A program made the translations under genes and the position numbers. Source: Imbricaverruca yamaguchii (Eukaryota; Arthropoda; Thecostraca; Neoverrucidae). Taken from it: a DNA stretch of 64,000 bases. The stretch spans positions 461,501-525,500 of the forward strand of contig JAOTOL010001389.1 of NCBI GenBank assembly GCA_034440575.1. Reading direction: 5' to 3'. The notes under the pieces are model-generated. The model made no database searches and was not told where the DNA came from. It saw only the letters and a program-made list of their open reading frames with translations. This document shows, piece by piece, positions 16,836 to 29,015 of the stretch. How positions within the stretch are numbered: position 1 is the first letter of the stretch; every line of letters starts with the position of its first letter.

Positions 16836-18296
16836 GGTAGGTTTGGAACCAGCCCGTGGGTGTGTGATGTTCCGGTGTGCTCGCTTCACCGGACCGTTCT
16901 GTCCGCCACAGCTATGCCTACGGGCAGATGCTTTGAACCACACAAACCCTGGGAAGTGGATCAGGCTAGATTGGCTGCAGTTTCCACACATGATGTTTTG
17001 TGAAATCCTGTATGAAATTTGATGATGTTTTATGTAATGATTTATGAAATTATGAAATTGAGGGAGAGGAAGGATGTATCATTTCATAACGCTCCTCAGC
17101 ATTGGGGCATCCCGTGAAGTCCAATGTTAAGCCCAGATAACCCTTGGGGCCAAATCAACGATTGGGAGAGGAACCCGCCTAAAAGTATAGAACTAACTAG
17201 GTAGTTTGCACAACTGATATGATTTGACAATATTATGTCCGTTTTGCTGAATCAATTTCGCGCATACCCGCATTACTGGTAACTTCGTAGGTCTGAACTT
17301 CATAAGCCTGATTTCGGGAAGTCATACAACTGTAGTCTTAGTTTGTTTTTAATATCTTTCTCCCATTTTGGAGTTGCGTTCACAGGGGTGTGGGCAGATC
17401 AGTGGCTAAGATGAACGTGGTGGTGGATTGGAGTTTATGGGCGCGTCGACAATTAAGATGAACGTACAGTACGTCAGAGGTACAGGGTTCGATTCCCCGC
17501 GGCGCCCGCCCTTCCTGTCAGCGCGAGAGGCAGACGACGTCATGTGATTCAGCTGTTGAGTGAGTCATAAAACCGTACAACCAACTGAGTTTCATTGGCA
17601 TTTGAATGGCTATCGTTTTTAGTGCCAGTAAACATAATATGGTGGGAGTACGCCAGACACTTCCCGAAAGTATTACTTGAAAGCTGCTTAGGCGCTGCAC
17701 ACTCAGTTCAGATGCAAATATAATCCCGTTTCACACCGCACCCGTTTCCGATTTTACAGACGTCTCACGTCCGTTTCGAACGGATTAGAAAGAAGTCGAG
17801 AATAACGGACACTCCGTTATGCTCCGTCCCGACGGGCATCAGCTGTGCGCTTCTGTCGCGGTCGTGTCGACTGCGACACTAGAGGCTGGCTTTTCATCAA
17901 GGTACATAGAGCGCAGAAGAGAAAAAGAGAAGAACATGTAGCTGGACGGCTGTTGCCTTCCGATTTCTATAGCATCACTGGGTGAAGTTATTTTGTTAGT
18001 GGGGTATTTATGAACAAAGGTACTCACCTCTGCTGTCGATCATACATAACTACCGTCATAGGGCTACCAACTTCCGAAGATCATTCGGATGTCCAACGCT
18101 CAATATCTACGTGTAGGAAATTTGAAGAAAAAAAACTAAATTTAAAGACGTCCAGAATCGCCGACACTCCGTCCGGTTATGTTCTCGACGGACGTTGCAG
18201 ATGCGATTGTGGCGCTGGCAGAAAGGATTCCCATTCTTGGAGGAACCACAGACGGGCATAAAATGCTGCACCAGAGCGGGCCAAGACCGCCGTCAG
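16836..18296. other. No gene; possible decayed SINE at 17395-17515
   Basis: A B-box-like GGGTTCGATTCCCC at about 17488-17501 is preceded by a repeated TAAGATGAACGT. A short block GAGTTTATGGGCGCGTCGAC resembles the LINE/SINE 3' end. The boundaries are not clear. Confidence 0.35.
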
Positions 18297-18470
18297 CCGA
18301 GGGGCGGTCACCCCGGCTGATGGGACCACGCCCACCTGGGCGGGTTCAGTCGAGGGGCGGTCACCCCGGCTGCTGGGACCACACCCACCTCGGCGGGTAC
18401 AACTGAGGGGCGGCCATTCAGGCTGCTGAAACCACGCCCAGCTGGGCGGGTTCTGCCGAGGGGCGTGTCG
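18297..18470. repeat. Roughly 53-bp tandem repeat, three to four copies
   Basis: Units share GAGGGGCGGTCACCCCGGCT, GGGACCACGCCCACCTGGGC and GGGTTC. Confidence 0.75.
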
Positions 18471-21400
18471 CCACGCCGACACATTTTCACCATCTGGCGT
18501 CACGACGGCGAGACAAGCGGCGACTTTTTCCCGCCAGGACGCGTGAGTGCCGGCAATTCTGGCGCGCCCGCTGAGTGCACGTCCGCCGCGCACAGCGGAA
18601 AAACCGCCGCCCATCGCCGTCCGTTGGCAATTATCCGCAGTCCGGAGACTTCGTAATTACCGACGAGAAAGACGGCACTCCCACGTGCGCCCGTGGCAAG
18701 AGGCGCAGGCTTCTACACAGAGCCACGCACGAGAAGGAAGCAGTGTTACCTCTGGAGCATGATCCGCGTCATACGCACAACAATCTCAGGAATTCTTGTG
18801 TAGCTGATGATTATCTACCATTAATGAAGTTCAAGAATGTAAGGCGTCAGCAGGAGAAAGACGTGCGATAATGGTGCTTAAAAAAAACATCCTACATCTT
18901 CACGTAGCAGAGGTACCGGTGCTCGATCGCTTAGCCTACAGTTAAAATTTTGCAAAGGAGAGCATTAAGAATGCTGAGAGGGTTTTCATGTAACAGCGTC
19001 AGAGTACTAAACGAAGGTGAAGTCAGCTCCGTATAACATTTTCGACATGTTACGTGGAAAAACATTCAGTACTCTTCATATCACGTGGCCAAAGTATTAT
19101 AACTTTAAGTATTTCGTCATGTTGCTCTGATAATCTTAAGTTTACCTATTTCTTGGCATACAAAGACTGCCTGAGACACGGACACCAACACCGTAGGTGT
19201 TCTTCATGGGGTGTAGTATTTCTTCCGCGTCAAGAGAATCAGCACATTGGGTCAAACCAGACCTGTAGACCCTTCGGCGTGCCTAAGTCAAAATAAGCAT
19301 ATACCTTAGCGAGGTCACCGTTAGATTTTGGCTGGTTGTGATTAGCTATTCCTCCTTCTCCATTTCTCGTGATTGTGAGAAGGGGTTTTGAAGATAATTC
19401 AATTCAAGGGGAACTGAGCACTTTCGGGCACATCACTACCACATACATTGTGAATATATGCGCGTGGAAGAGGATGCAGATTCTGTGCTGTATATTTGTA
19501 CATATTGTACTTTGACTGTCAGATAAAAGCTGTTCAGAATTGCGTAATTTCCAACCGTGATAATTCTAGCACGTTATATGCATGTAATTAGCATGCATGC
19601 ATTTGGATTGCATCATTAAATGTACTACATAGGGCGCTCGCGTGTTCAATAACTCGCTGTGTTCGCTCCGAGGACTAAATTCCAATTCAAATCGCATAAG
19701 TTCGCTCCGGTTAGGTTACGCGATTGGAGAACATCGGTCTGTACCTCACTACCCTCTATCCAGAACGTGAACGTGGGCCTTGCGATTAAGCATGATTTTA
19801 GCTCTAAAAAACGTATCTTGATTTTAACCAGCTCTGACCGCCACGTTTTAATTTCAGGAAAAAAAAGTACAATACGCCGTGTGATAAACAAACACGTGAA
19901 TCTTTTTCCGCGCGCTGCTGAAAACTGATAACATTTAAGAGTGATAGGATAGTACGCATTCCTTAAAATGTATGCAGTTACACCATAATATAGCAATACG
20001 GCTCGAGATATCTGAGTTTAAGGGCGCTTCGACCAAAGCGTGATCACCTAGCAGCAATACGGTTCAAATCGCCTTCAATTCACCGTCCCGTGTAGAACAA
20101 GGAACGCTCCGTCAGCAGACGCACCAGAGACGCTAACCGTTATAAATCCGAGCTGAGCGTCATCTAGTATGGCTGAAGGGCGCTAACCGTTGCAGAGCCT
20201 AGCTGAGCATCGTTCCAGCGCGCATTACGACACAGCTGAATCTCACTGCCTGTCGTTACACGCGCAGCGGTGCCAACCTATCAGTACGACGAGATGTCAA
20301 GGTCAATGTGACCCGATTGGTGGAAATAAAGGGGTCGCCACAGAGCTTTGATAACGGGGGACGAGAGTAGTTTTAGTTATATTTCATCCATGCAACGCCA
20401 TAGGCGTAATGATAAATTTCATAAAGGTTGGGAATGGATGCGTTGGGAGGGGCGTGGAGGGTCGTGACGACAATCCTCCAACGTAGCGACGCCTATGGGA
20501 GAAAGCCGGCAAATGTTTTAGCAATTTTTTAAAGCTGGTGTCGCCAGATGACATGATGTGAGGAAAGCTGAGGAATGCAAAAGTACATAAGATCGGTGAC
20601 ATCTACAGACGTTGCAGACATTAAAAAATCATATAAGGGCCTTCGGCATAATTGACGCGATTAGTCTCGTCCATCAACGAGGGAAAATGGCCAAAAATCA
20701 CGCGCCCTGAGTCGTTTATTTACAGTAGATTAAACAAAGCAGAAATAATATAAGACTATGATCAGTCAGGGCAGCACAAGTGACATTACACACACGGCTA
20801 AAAACACTTGTCCGGAAAAGCTTTTCAAAATGGTTCGATCGCCCAAGGTATATAAATATTGCATGATCAGCGACAATCTCACACGTACACATTGACGATC
20901 ACAGATGATGGATGGAGCAGATCCGCACCGCACGAGCACCACTGTCAGGCGGCAGCGACTGGCACTAAAAGTTCACTGTCCAACCAACAGCTATTACGCG
21001 GAACCCGTTGCCATGGTAACCGGTATGACTACATCAGGTGGTGAGGCGCGTGATGAATGATATTCGGTGCGGCCCGACTCCGCTTTTTGTTGTTGCCGAA
21101 GCTGAACCAGGTGCCTGAGGAACACAAAGCTAGTCATCCATCAAACAACTCGCCAAAGTCATCTCCATCGAACAACAGCAAAGGTCTGCATTGTCGAGGA
21201 ATGACAGCTTTTGGATTGAAACACAAAGGATGGTAACCATCACACAATATCTCGGATCTTGAACAATAAATGGCCCAAAATATGTATATCTGCACTGAGC
21301 ATAAATGTGCCTGTAGCCAACACGATGAGTTCAACCTAATCACTCTCCAAATATGTTCACATACACAAAACAAAACAACTACAGCGATCACAGGATAAAA

Positions 21401-21977
21401 TAGCAAGTGATCGTACAAAAACCAATCATGGCTTTTAAACATCCTGCTAGCAGCTACACTGAACTCGATTGGTTGGTTTGTTATTTGGGCTTAGGGGCGC
21501 TTCGACTGCGTCGGTCATACAGCGCCCATTGTACGTAACTCGCACCGCCGATGCCTTTTGCCTGAGAACCATACTTTTAAACTTATCAAAAGCCTGCATA
21601 ATTGCATAGTGCCAGAGCAGTACAGACATTTTAGGCATCAAGCTCCTGACACTGTTCCAACAGTTATGGATCCGAGGCAAAGGAATGCTGATCACAAGTT
21701 AGGCAGCACAGAATGGTTGGAAATGGACTAATGTTTACACAGAGTGTTATCTATATATGCTACTGAGAACGGACACGATTTACAAGTTTACTGAAAGGAA
21801 AGATATGCATACACACTGGACTATTTACTATCAGTCCAGAGCTACGTGTTAATCGGCGAGATTTCACCGCACCCCAGCAGCTGAAAAGAGCGAGTAAAAG
21901 AGCGAAGCGTCGCAGGGACAAGCGGAGCGTCAACGAACTGTTAGTGTCTGCCACCGTCACCCGGTGGCAGCACTTGC
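18471..21977. other. No gene recognised
   Basis: This would be the region downstream of the GEF gene. I looked for the expected Trp-containing family C-terminus on the minus strand and did not find it. At 21480-21530 (minus strand) a short block matches the LINE/SINE 3' stem-loop. Confidence 0.5.
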
Positions 21978-22100
21978 CTTTGCGCTTCGAGAGCTCGTGC
22001 CTGTCGGCTGGAGCGGGGACGGGGGAGGGACTAGTGTCATTGAGCACCAGTTCAGCCTGCGACAGCGTCATCTGCTCGAGCCGGTACTGGGGGTGCTGAA
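21978..22100 (-). CDS. Possible RhoGEF exon 16, with a GC-AG donor
   Basis: The acceptor CCCGACAG|TTCAGC accepts phase 1 from exon 15. It then reads KIQHPQYRLEQMTLSQAELV, LNDTSPSPVPAPADRHELSK, RK. A strong non-canonical donor CAAAG|GCAAGT follows. Without splicing, the frame runs on to a stop near 21760 through sequence that no longer looks coding. The phase match and composition favour an exon. There is no recognisable domain and I could not connect it to the expected family C-terminus, so it may be an alternative or chance exon. Confidence 0.4.
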
Positions 22101-22857
22101 CTGTCGGGCCGGACCTGTCCGTCAGACCGGCAGCCACGCACAGAACACAGGCACACCAGGCAGCACCGCCGGGCCAGACAGCGCTCTGGACAGCCACAGC
22201 ACGCCATGTCGGCACGTGCTGGCTCAGCCGGAGGTGGAGAGGGAGGGACGCGAACTTACATTGCACCAGAATAAATCTGCATTGCTAATCTCTCCACTCA
22301 TCCAGCTACGAAACGCAATACGGTTCTATGTTCCTCTATTTCACTTCTTGGAGCTGTTACGAAATGGTCAGGAAGTGCAAAAAAATGCATGAAGGAATCA
22401 TACAGGAATAAAGAGATTTCAGCCCTACATGATATGCTAGTCAGCATTACAGGCCAAAGATCCGGATATGAAACAGAAAAACACACAAAACTGAGATGGA
22501 TAAAAATAACACATCCAGTGGGTAAGAAGCTGATCTGAAAATCGATGGTCTTTTCCGCATTTCACAATGCAGATTTAAAAAATAAAAAACACAGGACTCT
22601 GACGAGGCAGGGATCACGAGAGAACAGACTCACACCACCGTCGCATCCACAAGCCGACATTGCAATGCCACAGTCTGCCAGCAGCACCCAGCTGGAACCG
22701 AGCAGCACGAGGCGGTTGACGCAGCTGGTTATCACGGAATGAACTGTCTCACATCATGGACGACAGAAGCGGGCTGCGGGCGAAGCAGAGCCACACGCGC
22801 ACACACGCACTCACACAGTCCGTCAGGATGCGACCCCACCGTCGCCGCGACACTCAC

Positions 22858-22976
22858 TTTTCGGCTTCTTCGGCGTGTTCTGGTGGTTGCGCGCGGCGAT
22901 CTGAGCCAGCCGGCGGAACTTGTCCGACACACGGAAGCCGTTCTCGTGGTCCCGACACACCCGTATCCGCTCCTCA
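22858..22976 (-). CDS. RhoGEF gene, exon 15: post-PH basic helix
   Basis: The 119-nt exon (phase 2 in, phase 1 out) from GTCGACAG|TGAGG to CGAAAA|GTGAGT encodes EERIRVCRDHENGFRVSDKF and RRLAQIAARNHQNTPKKPK. It matches the family region after the PH domain (ERxxVxxDxExGFxIS, then a basic helix). An open frame on this strand (22732-22986) overlaps it in another frame and is a shadow. Family members usually end with a further conserved Trp-containing tail, which I did not find in the window. Confidence 0.92.
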
Positions 22977-23049
22977 CTGTCGACACAGCTAGCCGGTCAG
23001 CACGCGCTACTCACTGACTACGGGCCACGGAGGATCGACCTGTCAGCCC

Positions 23050-23490
23050 CCGGTGCTGACGGAAAACCGGCGACAGAGGACCGAGGACCGGTCCGTCAGC
23101 ACGCGGTACACAGAGACAACGGGCGACCGAGGACCGAGGACCGGTCCGTCAGCACGCGGTACACGCGGACAACGGGTGACCGAGGACCGAGACAGAGGAC
23201 CGGTCCGTCAGCACGCGGTACACAGGGACAACGGGCGGCCGAGGACCGGTCCGTCAGCCCGCGGTACACAGAGACAACGGGCGACCGTGGACCGAGGACC
23301 GGTCCGTCAGCACGCGGTACACGCGGACAACGGGTGACCGAGGACCGGTCCGTCAGCCCGCGGTACACAGAGATAACGGGTGACCAAGGACAGGTCCGTC
23401 AGCCCGCGGTACACAGAGACAACGGGCGACCGTGGACCGAGGACCGGTCCGTCAGCCCACGATACACACAACGGGCGACGGAGGACCGAG
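23050..23490. repeat. About 49-bp minisatellite in GEF intron 14
   Basis: Units contain GACCGGTCCGTCAGCACGCG, TACACAGAGACAACGGGCGA and CCGAGGAC, with deletions of 10-20 bp in some copies. The array lies between GEF exons 14 and 15. Confidence 0.93.
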
Positions 23491-24049
23491 GACCAATCAG
23501 AGCACACAACCAGGTACCGAGTGCCTGGGAGACCTGATACCCAGGTTGTGAGCATCCAGAGCCTATGGTTATCAAGAGCGCAGCGAGTGCTCCATGCGCT
23601 GAGGAGATACGAGCGCCGTGGTGATGCGTCGGTGTTACGAGAGCTCTGAGCGGTGTGAGAAGTGATGTGTTGCGAGTGTTCCACTGGCGTGCCAGCGCTC
23701 CCACCAGCGTCAGGACAATGTGAGTGAAGCGCTATGGGTGAATCACCTGACTATATGTGCCATCACGTACACATTAGAGTGAATCAGGCGCGTGCCGTTC
23801 GTTCTCCCAGCAGCATTCACAATGTAGCGACTTGGTCCTTGACTGGATATTAGTACAACCGTCTGAGAATAGTTGGTGCCAGGACGAATGGGTCGGTTGG
23901 TACCAGGACGGACAGATCGTGTGCTCGCCATCTGACACAGGTCCTGTTCGGAGCCTTCGTCGAGACCGTCACACGACACCGCCAAGTTGGAGAGCTCACA
24001 CCACACTCACGCCCGACCGATCGGACCAGCTGAAGCCCGTGGCACTGAC

Positions 24050-24170
24050 CGAAACTTGAGCATCCATCGCAGTTTCTCGTCCTCGGACTTGCAGCAGAAG
24101 ATGTACCACTTGTTCTTCAGCTGCGAGTGCACCCGGATGGCGTTCCGCACCGTCACTCCGGAGAACTCGT
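24050..24170 (-). CDS. RhoGEF gene, exon 14: PH domain, C-terminal helix
   Basis: The 121-nt exon (phase 1 in, phase 2 out) from CGCCGCAG|ACGAG to AAGTTTCG|GTCAGT encodes DEFSGVTVRNAIRVHSQLKN, KWYIFCCKSEDEKLRWMLKF and the first two bases of Arg. VRNAIRVHSQ is a late PH strand and EDEKLRWMLKF is the C-terminal PH helix, with its invariant Trp. The junction CG|T gives Arg and continues into EERIRVCRDHENGF. Confidence 0.94.
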
Positions 24171-24590
24171 CTGCGGCGACGAGGGCAGGTCACCACTAGA
24201 GCACGGTCGCGGTGCAGCCAACACGCGAGATCACGCCGCGGCACTGGCTTCCCACCAGTCATCTCAATCACACTGTTTGCACAATATTCCGGTCAGATTA
24301 TTGACGCCAACCAGATGTGCCAGGGTCTGCCATTCATGTCATGTAAGCTGCAGGTTGTCAGGCGGTATCTCCCATAAGTCAGACGACACCAAGTCAGGTG
24401 GAACAAGTTATGGAAAGGTGAGTTCAGTTACGTGATGCAATGTGACATGGGGTAGAGTGCTGTGTCGTGGGGTAAGGTGTGGGAGGGGAGGGGAGCTGTT
24501 GGCATCCTCAGGTGAGGTGATATGAGGTGACATGATGTATTGCGAGGCAAGGTCAGACCACTTCCAGCCATACGGTGTTGCTGGTCTCAC

Positions 24591-24675
24591 CTTTGCCGTC
24601 GAGCAGGTCCACCACCTGAGCTGTGTCCAGGTTGATGCGGCCTCGGAACTGCTGTACGCTGCGCTTCAGCAGGTC
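24591..24675 (-). CDS. RhoGEF gene, exon 13: PH domain
   Basis: The 85-nt exon (phase 0 in, phase 1 out) lies between CCGCCGCAG|GACCTG and GGCAAAG|GTGAGA. It encodes DLLKRSVQQFRGRINLDTAQ and VVDLLDGK; the split codon G|AC gives Asp. The Y/F-KGR-I--D---VVDL-DGK pattern is PH beta-5/beta-6 of Asef-like GEFs. Confidence 0.94.
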
Positions 24676-24862
24676 CTGCGGCGGGGTCGGGTCATCAGCC
24701 ACGACCGAGAGTGGAAGACACACCCCCAACATCCCTGCAGCCTGGACCACTCCTGGCTTAAAACTGGCCATAGCTGGCACGCCATTCACTTCTAGCCAAG
24801 CGCCTCTCGAGAAAACATCACGATGTATCAAAATTTCTCCCGGCATTTTACAAATAGCGCGA

Positions 24863-24905
24863 CACTTCCACAAATGGCACGACACTTCCACAAATGGTGC
24901 GACGC
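24863..24905. repeat. Short 20-bp tandem repeat
   Basis: About two copies of CGACACTTCCACAAATGGCA plus a partial copy lie in the intron between GEF exons 12 and 13. Confidence 0.85.
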
Positions 24906-25231
24906 GCACCACACGTACTTAATCCATATGTCGAACATAAACACTCTAGCTTCGACACCGCATCGTAATGACCATCTGTTCAATAAACCAGCAGCTATCA
25001 AAACATGGAGCTTACGTGTCTCGTCAGTCATCATGTCTGACGTCAACAACACCAATAAACAGCCTGACGCCAATTGCCGCAGGAATGTCAACGCAGTGGT
25101 GGCTGACATATGCCGGCTAAGAACGAGCTGATTCGGTGTCAGACATCACAGCCGATACAGGGCGGCTGCGTCTGATAATGAGAACGCCACGAGGCAGAGC
25201 ATGGCAGAATGTGCCCACTGACGGTTCTCAC

Positions 25232-25363
25232 CTTGCGGCAGTAGATCAGCAAGTGGTCGAACAGGAAGAGTGTGCAGACCTCCTTTGACCAGCTGGAGGA
25301 CGTCAGCTTGCTGACCTCGCCCTGGTGGATCAGCTCCGAGCTGGTGTCCAGCAGGTTCGGACC
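25232..25363 (-). CDS. RhoGEF gene, exon 12: PH domain, first half
   Basis: The 132-nt exon (44 codons, phase 0) from GTGCCGCAG|GGTCCG to CGCAAG|GTGAGA encodes GPNLLDTSSELIHQGEVSKL, TSSSWSKEVCTLFLFDHLLI and YCRK. SSELIHQGEVSKL is PH strand beta-1. TLFLFDHLLIYCRK covers beta-3/beta-4, as in Asef-family PH domains. The DH-PH tandem forms the exchange module, and PH domains of this family bind phosphoinositides at the plasma membrane (family knowledge). Confidence 0.95.
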
Positions 25364-25616
25364 CTGCGGCACCATCGATGGGCACTTCAAAGTCACGCCA
25401 CAGAAATGCAGGTGTTCATGAAACGTGTGTCATGTCTTCGATGCAAGCCTGGACCACAACTATCATGGCTCTGTTCTTGACGTGAAACACACGCCAACAC
25501 GTCTCCCCTTCCCTTCCAGACCTCTGTAACTGCTGCGTGCTGCGCTAAGCCTCACAGATGAGGTAGGAAGGGGACGCCTGCGACACCAGCATTCAGCTTA
25601 CCAGCCAGCCCGGATC

Positions 25617-25763
25617 AAAAAAGACCTTGGGTTCTTTTACGGCGCATTCAACCGCTAGGTCACATAGCTTCGCCATTCTCTCACGCCGATTGGTCGCTCG
25701 TGGGCTCAGTAAATGTCGCCGATGCGAGATTCGAACCCACAACAGGCGGTATTTACCGAGTCC
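25617..25763 (-). mobile_element. tRNA-derived SINE, same family
   Basis: On the minus strand, a tRNA-like part with B box GGTTCGAATCTCGC is followed by the body CGACCAATCGGCGTGAGAGA and a 3' part ending GCGCCGTAAAAGAACCCAA. Flanking 13-bp duplications GCCAGCCCGGATC (25604-25616) and GCCAGCCAGGATC (25764-25776) match at 12 of 13. It lies in the intron between GEF exons 11 and 12, same orientation as the gene. Confidence 0.75.
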
Positions 25764-25880
25764 GCCAGCCAGGATCCATACCATCGAACAGCGGTACGAA
25801 AAGCCACTCCGTGTGATCCTCAGCTAAACACAGCCGAGCCAGAGTCGGACAGCTGGACAATCAGCGGTGCACATCCTCAC

Positions 25881-26021
25881 CATCCAGCCTTCGACCTTCA
25901 TTTGCCAGGCAGCCAACTTCTCCAGGCTCTCCATGCGCCGCTTCGACTCGTTGATACCCACGGCCACCGCCTTCATTACCGCCTGCGCCTGCCGCACCTG
26001 CTCGTAGTCCGGATGGTCCAC
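25881..26021 (-). CDS. RhoGEF gene, exon 11: end of DH domain and DH-PH linker
   Basis: The 141-nt exon (47 codons, phase 0) from CCCCGCAG|GTGGACC to TGGATG|GTGAGG encodes VDHPDYEQVRQAQAVMKAVA, then VGINESKRRMESLEKLAAWQ and MKVEGWM. The AVGINESKRRMESLEKLAAWQ helix is alpha-6 of the DH domain running into the PH domain, with the family pattern INE-KR-LE-I-KIA-WQ. It fits the exons on both sides without a frame change. Confidence 0.95.
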
Positions 26022-26509
26022 CTGCGGGGAGCGCGCCGATGGGTCACGCGAAGCCAGCTGACTAAAGCGAAGTAGCTGAGCCGCATGCACAAACCTACCG
26101 ATCGGATAGGCCGCAACATTATCTGGTACGGCCTGGATCCGAACGGCGAAGACTCTTTGTGGTTGTGGCGGATTGGTGGTCCAGAGCGCGCCAACTGCTT
26201 CCATCATTTTACGCCCATAAACGGCTCCTCATATCAATGTCCATATTGCACTTTGAAGCATAACGACATGTAATGTGAAGAATAACACGGTGTAAATGTG
26301 TTTAATGAAAGCCACGATCGTTTATCGTTAATGTCAGGTTTTACGCCATCCATTGGGCTTATATCAACCAATGTGAAACTACTTGGTAACTGGAGATCCA
26401 TACAATCCAGCCTATTACAGCTATTGCAGTCAAATAGTCACGAACAGCGTGCAAAGTTATCGGCGCAGTTTCGGTCGTGACGTTCAGGGTGCTGGTCCCC
26501 ACCACCAAC

Positions 26510-26731
26510 CTTTGTGTATTTGAGCAGCTCGGCCAGCTGCAGAGGGTACTTGCAGATCTTCTGGATGGGGGTGAGGAGGAAGCCGTCGAGCGAGATGTCG
26601 ATCATGTCGCGCAGCAGGCGGCACGCCTCGAAGAAGTGGATGTAGCGGTTGTTCTGGTAGAGCGCCTGCAGCTCGGACACGGCTGATGGGTGGTTGTTGC
26701 AGTAGTCAGAGTAGATGGAGAAGCCGTGTTG
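26510..26731 (-). CDS. RhoGEF gene, exon 10: DH domain core
   Basis: The acceptor GCCCGCAG|CAACAC and donor ACAAAG|GTTGGT give 222 nt, 74 codons, phase 0. It starts [20 protein letters not shown] and continues [40 protein letters not shown] and [23 protein letters not shown] is the conserved CR3/alpha-5 helix of DH domains, the main GTPase-binding surface. IYSDYCNNH is characteristic of the Asef/collybistin branch. An 11-bp tandem array (26775-27105) lies upstream in the intron. Confidence 0.96.
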
Positions 26732-26774
26732 CTGCGGGCAGAGCGGGGTCGGGTGGTGATGACGGTATCACTGG

Positions 26775-27105
26775 GTGTAGGCTGGAGTCAGGCGTGGGTC
26801 CGGTGTAGGTCCGGTGTAGGTCAAGCGTGGGTCAGGCGTGGGTCAGGCGTGGGTCAGGCGTGGGTCAGGCGTGGGTCAGGCGTGGGTCAGGTGTGGGTCA
26901 GGTGTGGATTCTATGTGGGTCAGGCGTGGGTCAGGCGTGGGTCAGGCGTGGGTCAGGCGTGGGTCAGGCGTGGGTCAGGTGTGGGTCAGGTGTGGGTCAG
27001 GTGTGGGTCAGGTGTGGGTCAGGTGTGCGTCAGGTGTGCGTCAGGTGTGGGTCAGGTGTGGGTCAGGCTTGGGCCAGGTGTGGGTTAGGTGTGGGTCAGG
27101 CGTTC
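26775..27105. repeat. 11-bp minisatellite
   Basis: About 29 copies of GTGGGTCAGGC and GTGGGTCAGGT, separated into homogeneous blocks. It lies in the intron upstream of exon 10. Confidence 0.96.
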
Positions 27106-28075
27106 AGGACAGAACTGGTCGAAACTACACCGTGTGCAGTGTATGGCATTATTACTATACACGGCAAGCAATTTTCAAATAACCCTCCTTACTGTGATGC
27201 AAAAACTTGATGAATCGCATTGCATATCGAGTACAATCATTTCGGGCACATGCATTAAAAGTGCATGCGACCACGGTTTGCACCTGGAATATAATACGAT
27301 TCATCAAACTCCATCATTGCAACACGCGAACCGGAGATCCTCTCGCGCAACGCGCACCGGAGGGGGAGGATTCGCCCTCAAGATGTCGGGAACCACCGAA
27401 GCTAGAAGAGGCAAATTTGGAGGGTAAATTACGGCGGTAATGAAATAACTTCAGCATAAATTTCATGACCCTAGGTCCAGGCCTTCAGGGTCAAAGGAGG
27501 TCGATATCTGTAGCCACACCCGCCGTCGCTTCACTGATCCGACGAAGGCTTTGTGACCTTGAGCCCTCGGCGGCCGGGCGGCGGTTGGTCGAATTTTCAC
27601 CCCAGCAGCTCCTCTATTTATCAACTGATTTTGCTTATGTCTTTTGCATAGGGCGTAATTATCAATTTTCAACAGTCACAGGATTTAATTACAATATCGC
27701 CGCCCGTTAAGATATCGCCAACAAAAAATAAACACAAACAGAACAGGGGAGTAGGCCGATTCCGCCTTCTACGCGCGTCTTAAGGAAGTCCATTTTAAAA
27801 GTACATACTGCACATGCAGCTGCAGTGAAATTGGTCACGTTATTGCTTCAATACGAAACAACCTAGGGTAATCTCGGAAGATGGACAGAGGCCTGAGCAT
27901 CATTGGCAAACCTTAAGATTCGCATCACCACGTGAGATGCAACCCACTGAGAAAAGCGACAGTCGAGGTGCCGCACAACACCGGACCGGAGTCCCATCGC
28001 TGGCGGCCGTCGCGGCGCGGCACCAGAGCCGCCCCCACGTCACCCCCCCCCCCACACCCGTCCGCCCACACTCAC
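27106..28075. other. Remainder of the intron between exons 9 and 10
   Basis: No coding region is supported. An interrupted run of C lies just before the exon 9 donor side. Confidence 0.6.
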
Positions 28076-28255
28076 AAACTCGACGAACACCTGGCCGACA
28101 CAGCTGGCGTGCGGCCGGGCGCGGTCGACGCGGCTCTCGAGCCGCAGCAGGAACTCGGACTGGAACCGGTGCAGCTCCTCGATGTTGCCGAAGATGGTGG
28201 TGACGTGCTCGGGCGAGAACAGGTCGGGCCGTCGCGACACCTGGCGCAGGTAGCC
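28076..28255 (-). CDS. RhoGEF gene, exon 9: DH domain
   Basis: The 180-nt exon (60 codons, phase 0) runs from CCGGCAG|GGCTACCTG to GAGTTT|GTGAGT. It encodes GYLRQVSRRPDLFSPEHVTT, then IFGNIEELHRFQSEFLLRLE and a segment ending SCVGQVFVEF. LFSPEHVTTIFGNIEELHRF is the DH alpha-2/alpha-3 signature shared by Asef, collybistin and SPATA13. A 40-bp GC-rich minisatellite (28325-29015) begins about 70 bases upstream of the acceptor within the intron. Confidence 0.95.
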
Positions 28256-28324
28256 CTGCCGGCGGCGGTCCGTCAGCAGCGGCCGCGCTCGGCACACCGA
28301 CGTCCCGTGTCACAACAGCGTCAC

Positions 28325-29015
28325 GGAACCACCCACACTGGGCGGCAGGCGGCGCACCTGACACGGAACCACCCACACTGGGCAGCAGGTGGCGCACCTG
28401 ACACGGAACCACCCACACTGGGCAGCAGGTGGCGCACTTGACACGGAACCACCCACACTGGGCAGCAGGTGGTGCACCTGACACGGAACCACCCACACTG
28501 GGCAGCAGGTGGCGCACCTGACACGGAACCACCCACACTGGGCAGCAGGTGGTGCACCTGACACGGAACCACCCACACTGGGCGGCAGGTGGCGCACCTG
28601 ACACGGAACCACCCACACTGGGCGGCAGGCGGCGCACCTGACACGGAACCACCCACACTGGGCGGCAGGCGGCGCACCTGACACGGAACCACCCACACTG
28701 GGCGGCAGGCGGCGCACACGGAACCACCACACCGGAACCACCCACACTGGGCAGCAGGTGGCGCACCTGACACGGAACCACCCACACTGGGCAGCAGGTG
28801 GCGCACCTGACACGGAACCACCCACACTGGGCAGCAGGTGGTGCACCTGACACGGATCCACCCACACTGGGCAGCAGGTGGTGCACCTGACACGGAACCA
28901 CCCACACTGGGCAGCAGGTGGTGCACCTGACACGGAACCACCCACACTGGGCGGCAGGCGGCGCACCTGACACGGAACCACCCACACCGGGCAGCAGGTG
29001 GTGCACCTGACACGG
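28325..29015. repeat. 40-bp minisatellite in the intron between exons 8 and 9
   Basis: About 17 units contain GACACGGAACCACCCACACT and GGGCAGCAGGTGGCGCACCT. It opens several minus-strand frames (up to 377 codons) that run into exon 9 and are spurious outside it. Confidence 0.96.

Noticed and set aside
28325..29015. Exon-edge origin for the 40-bp array by exon 9
   Set aside because: The unit has no convincing match to either edge of exons 8 or 9, unlike the four arrays reported.
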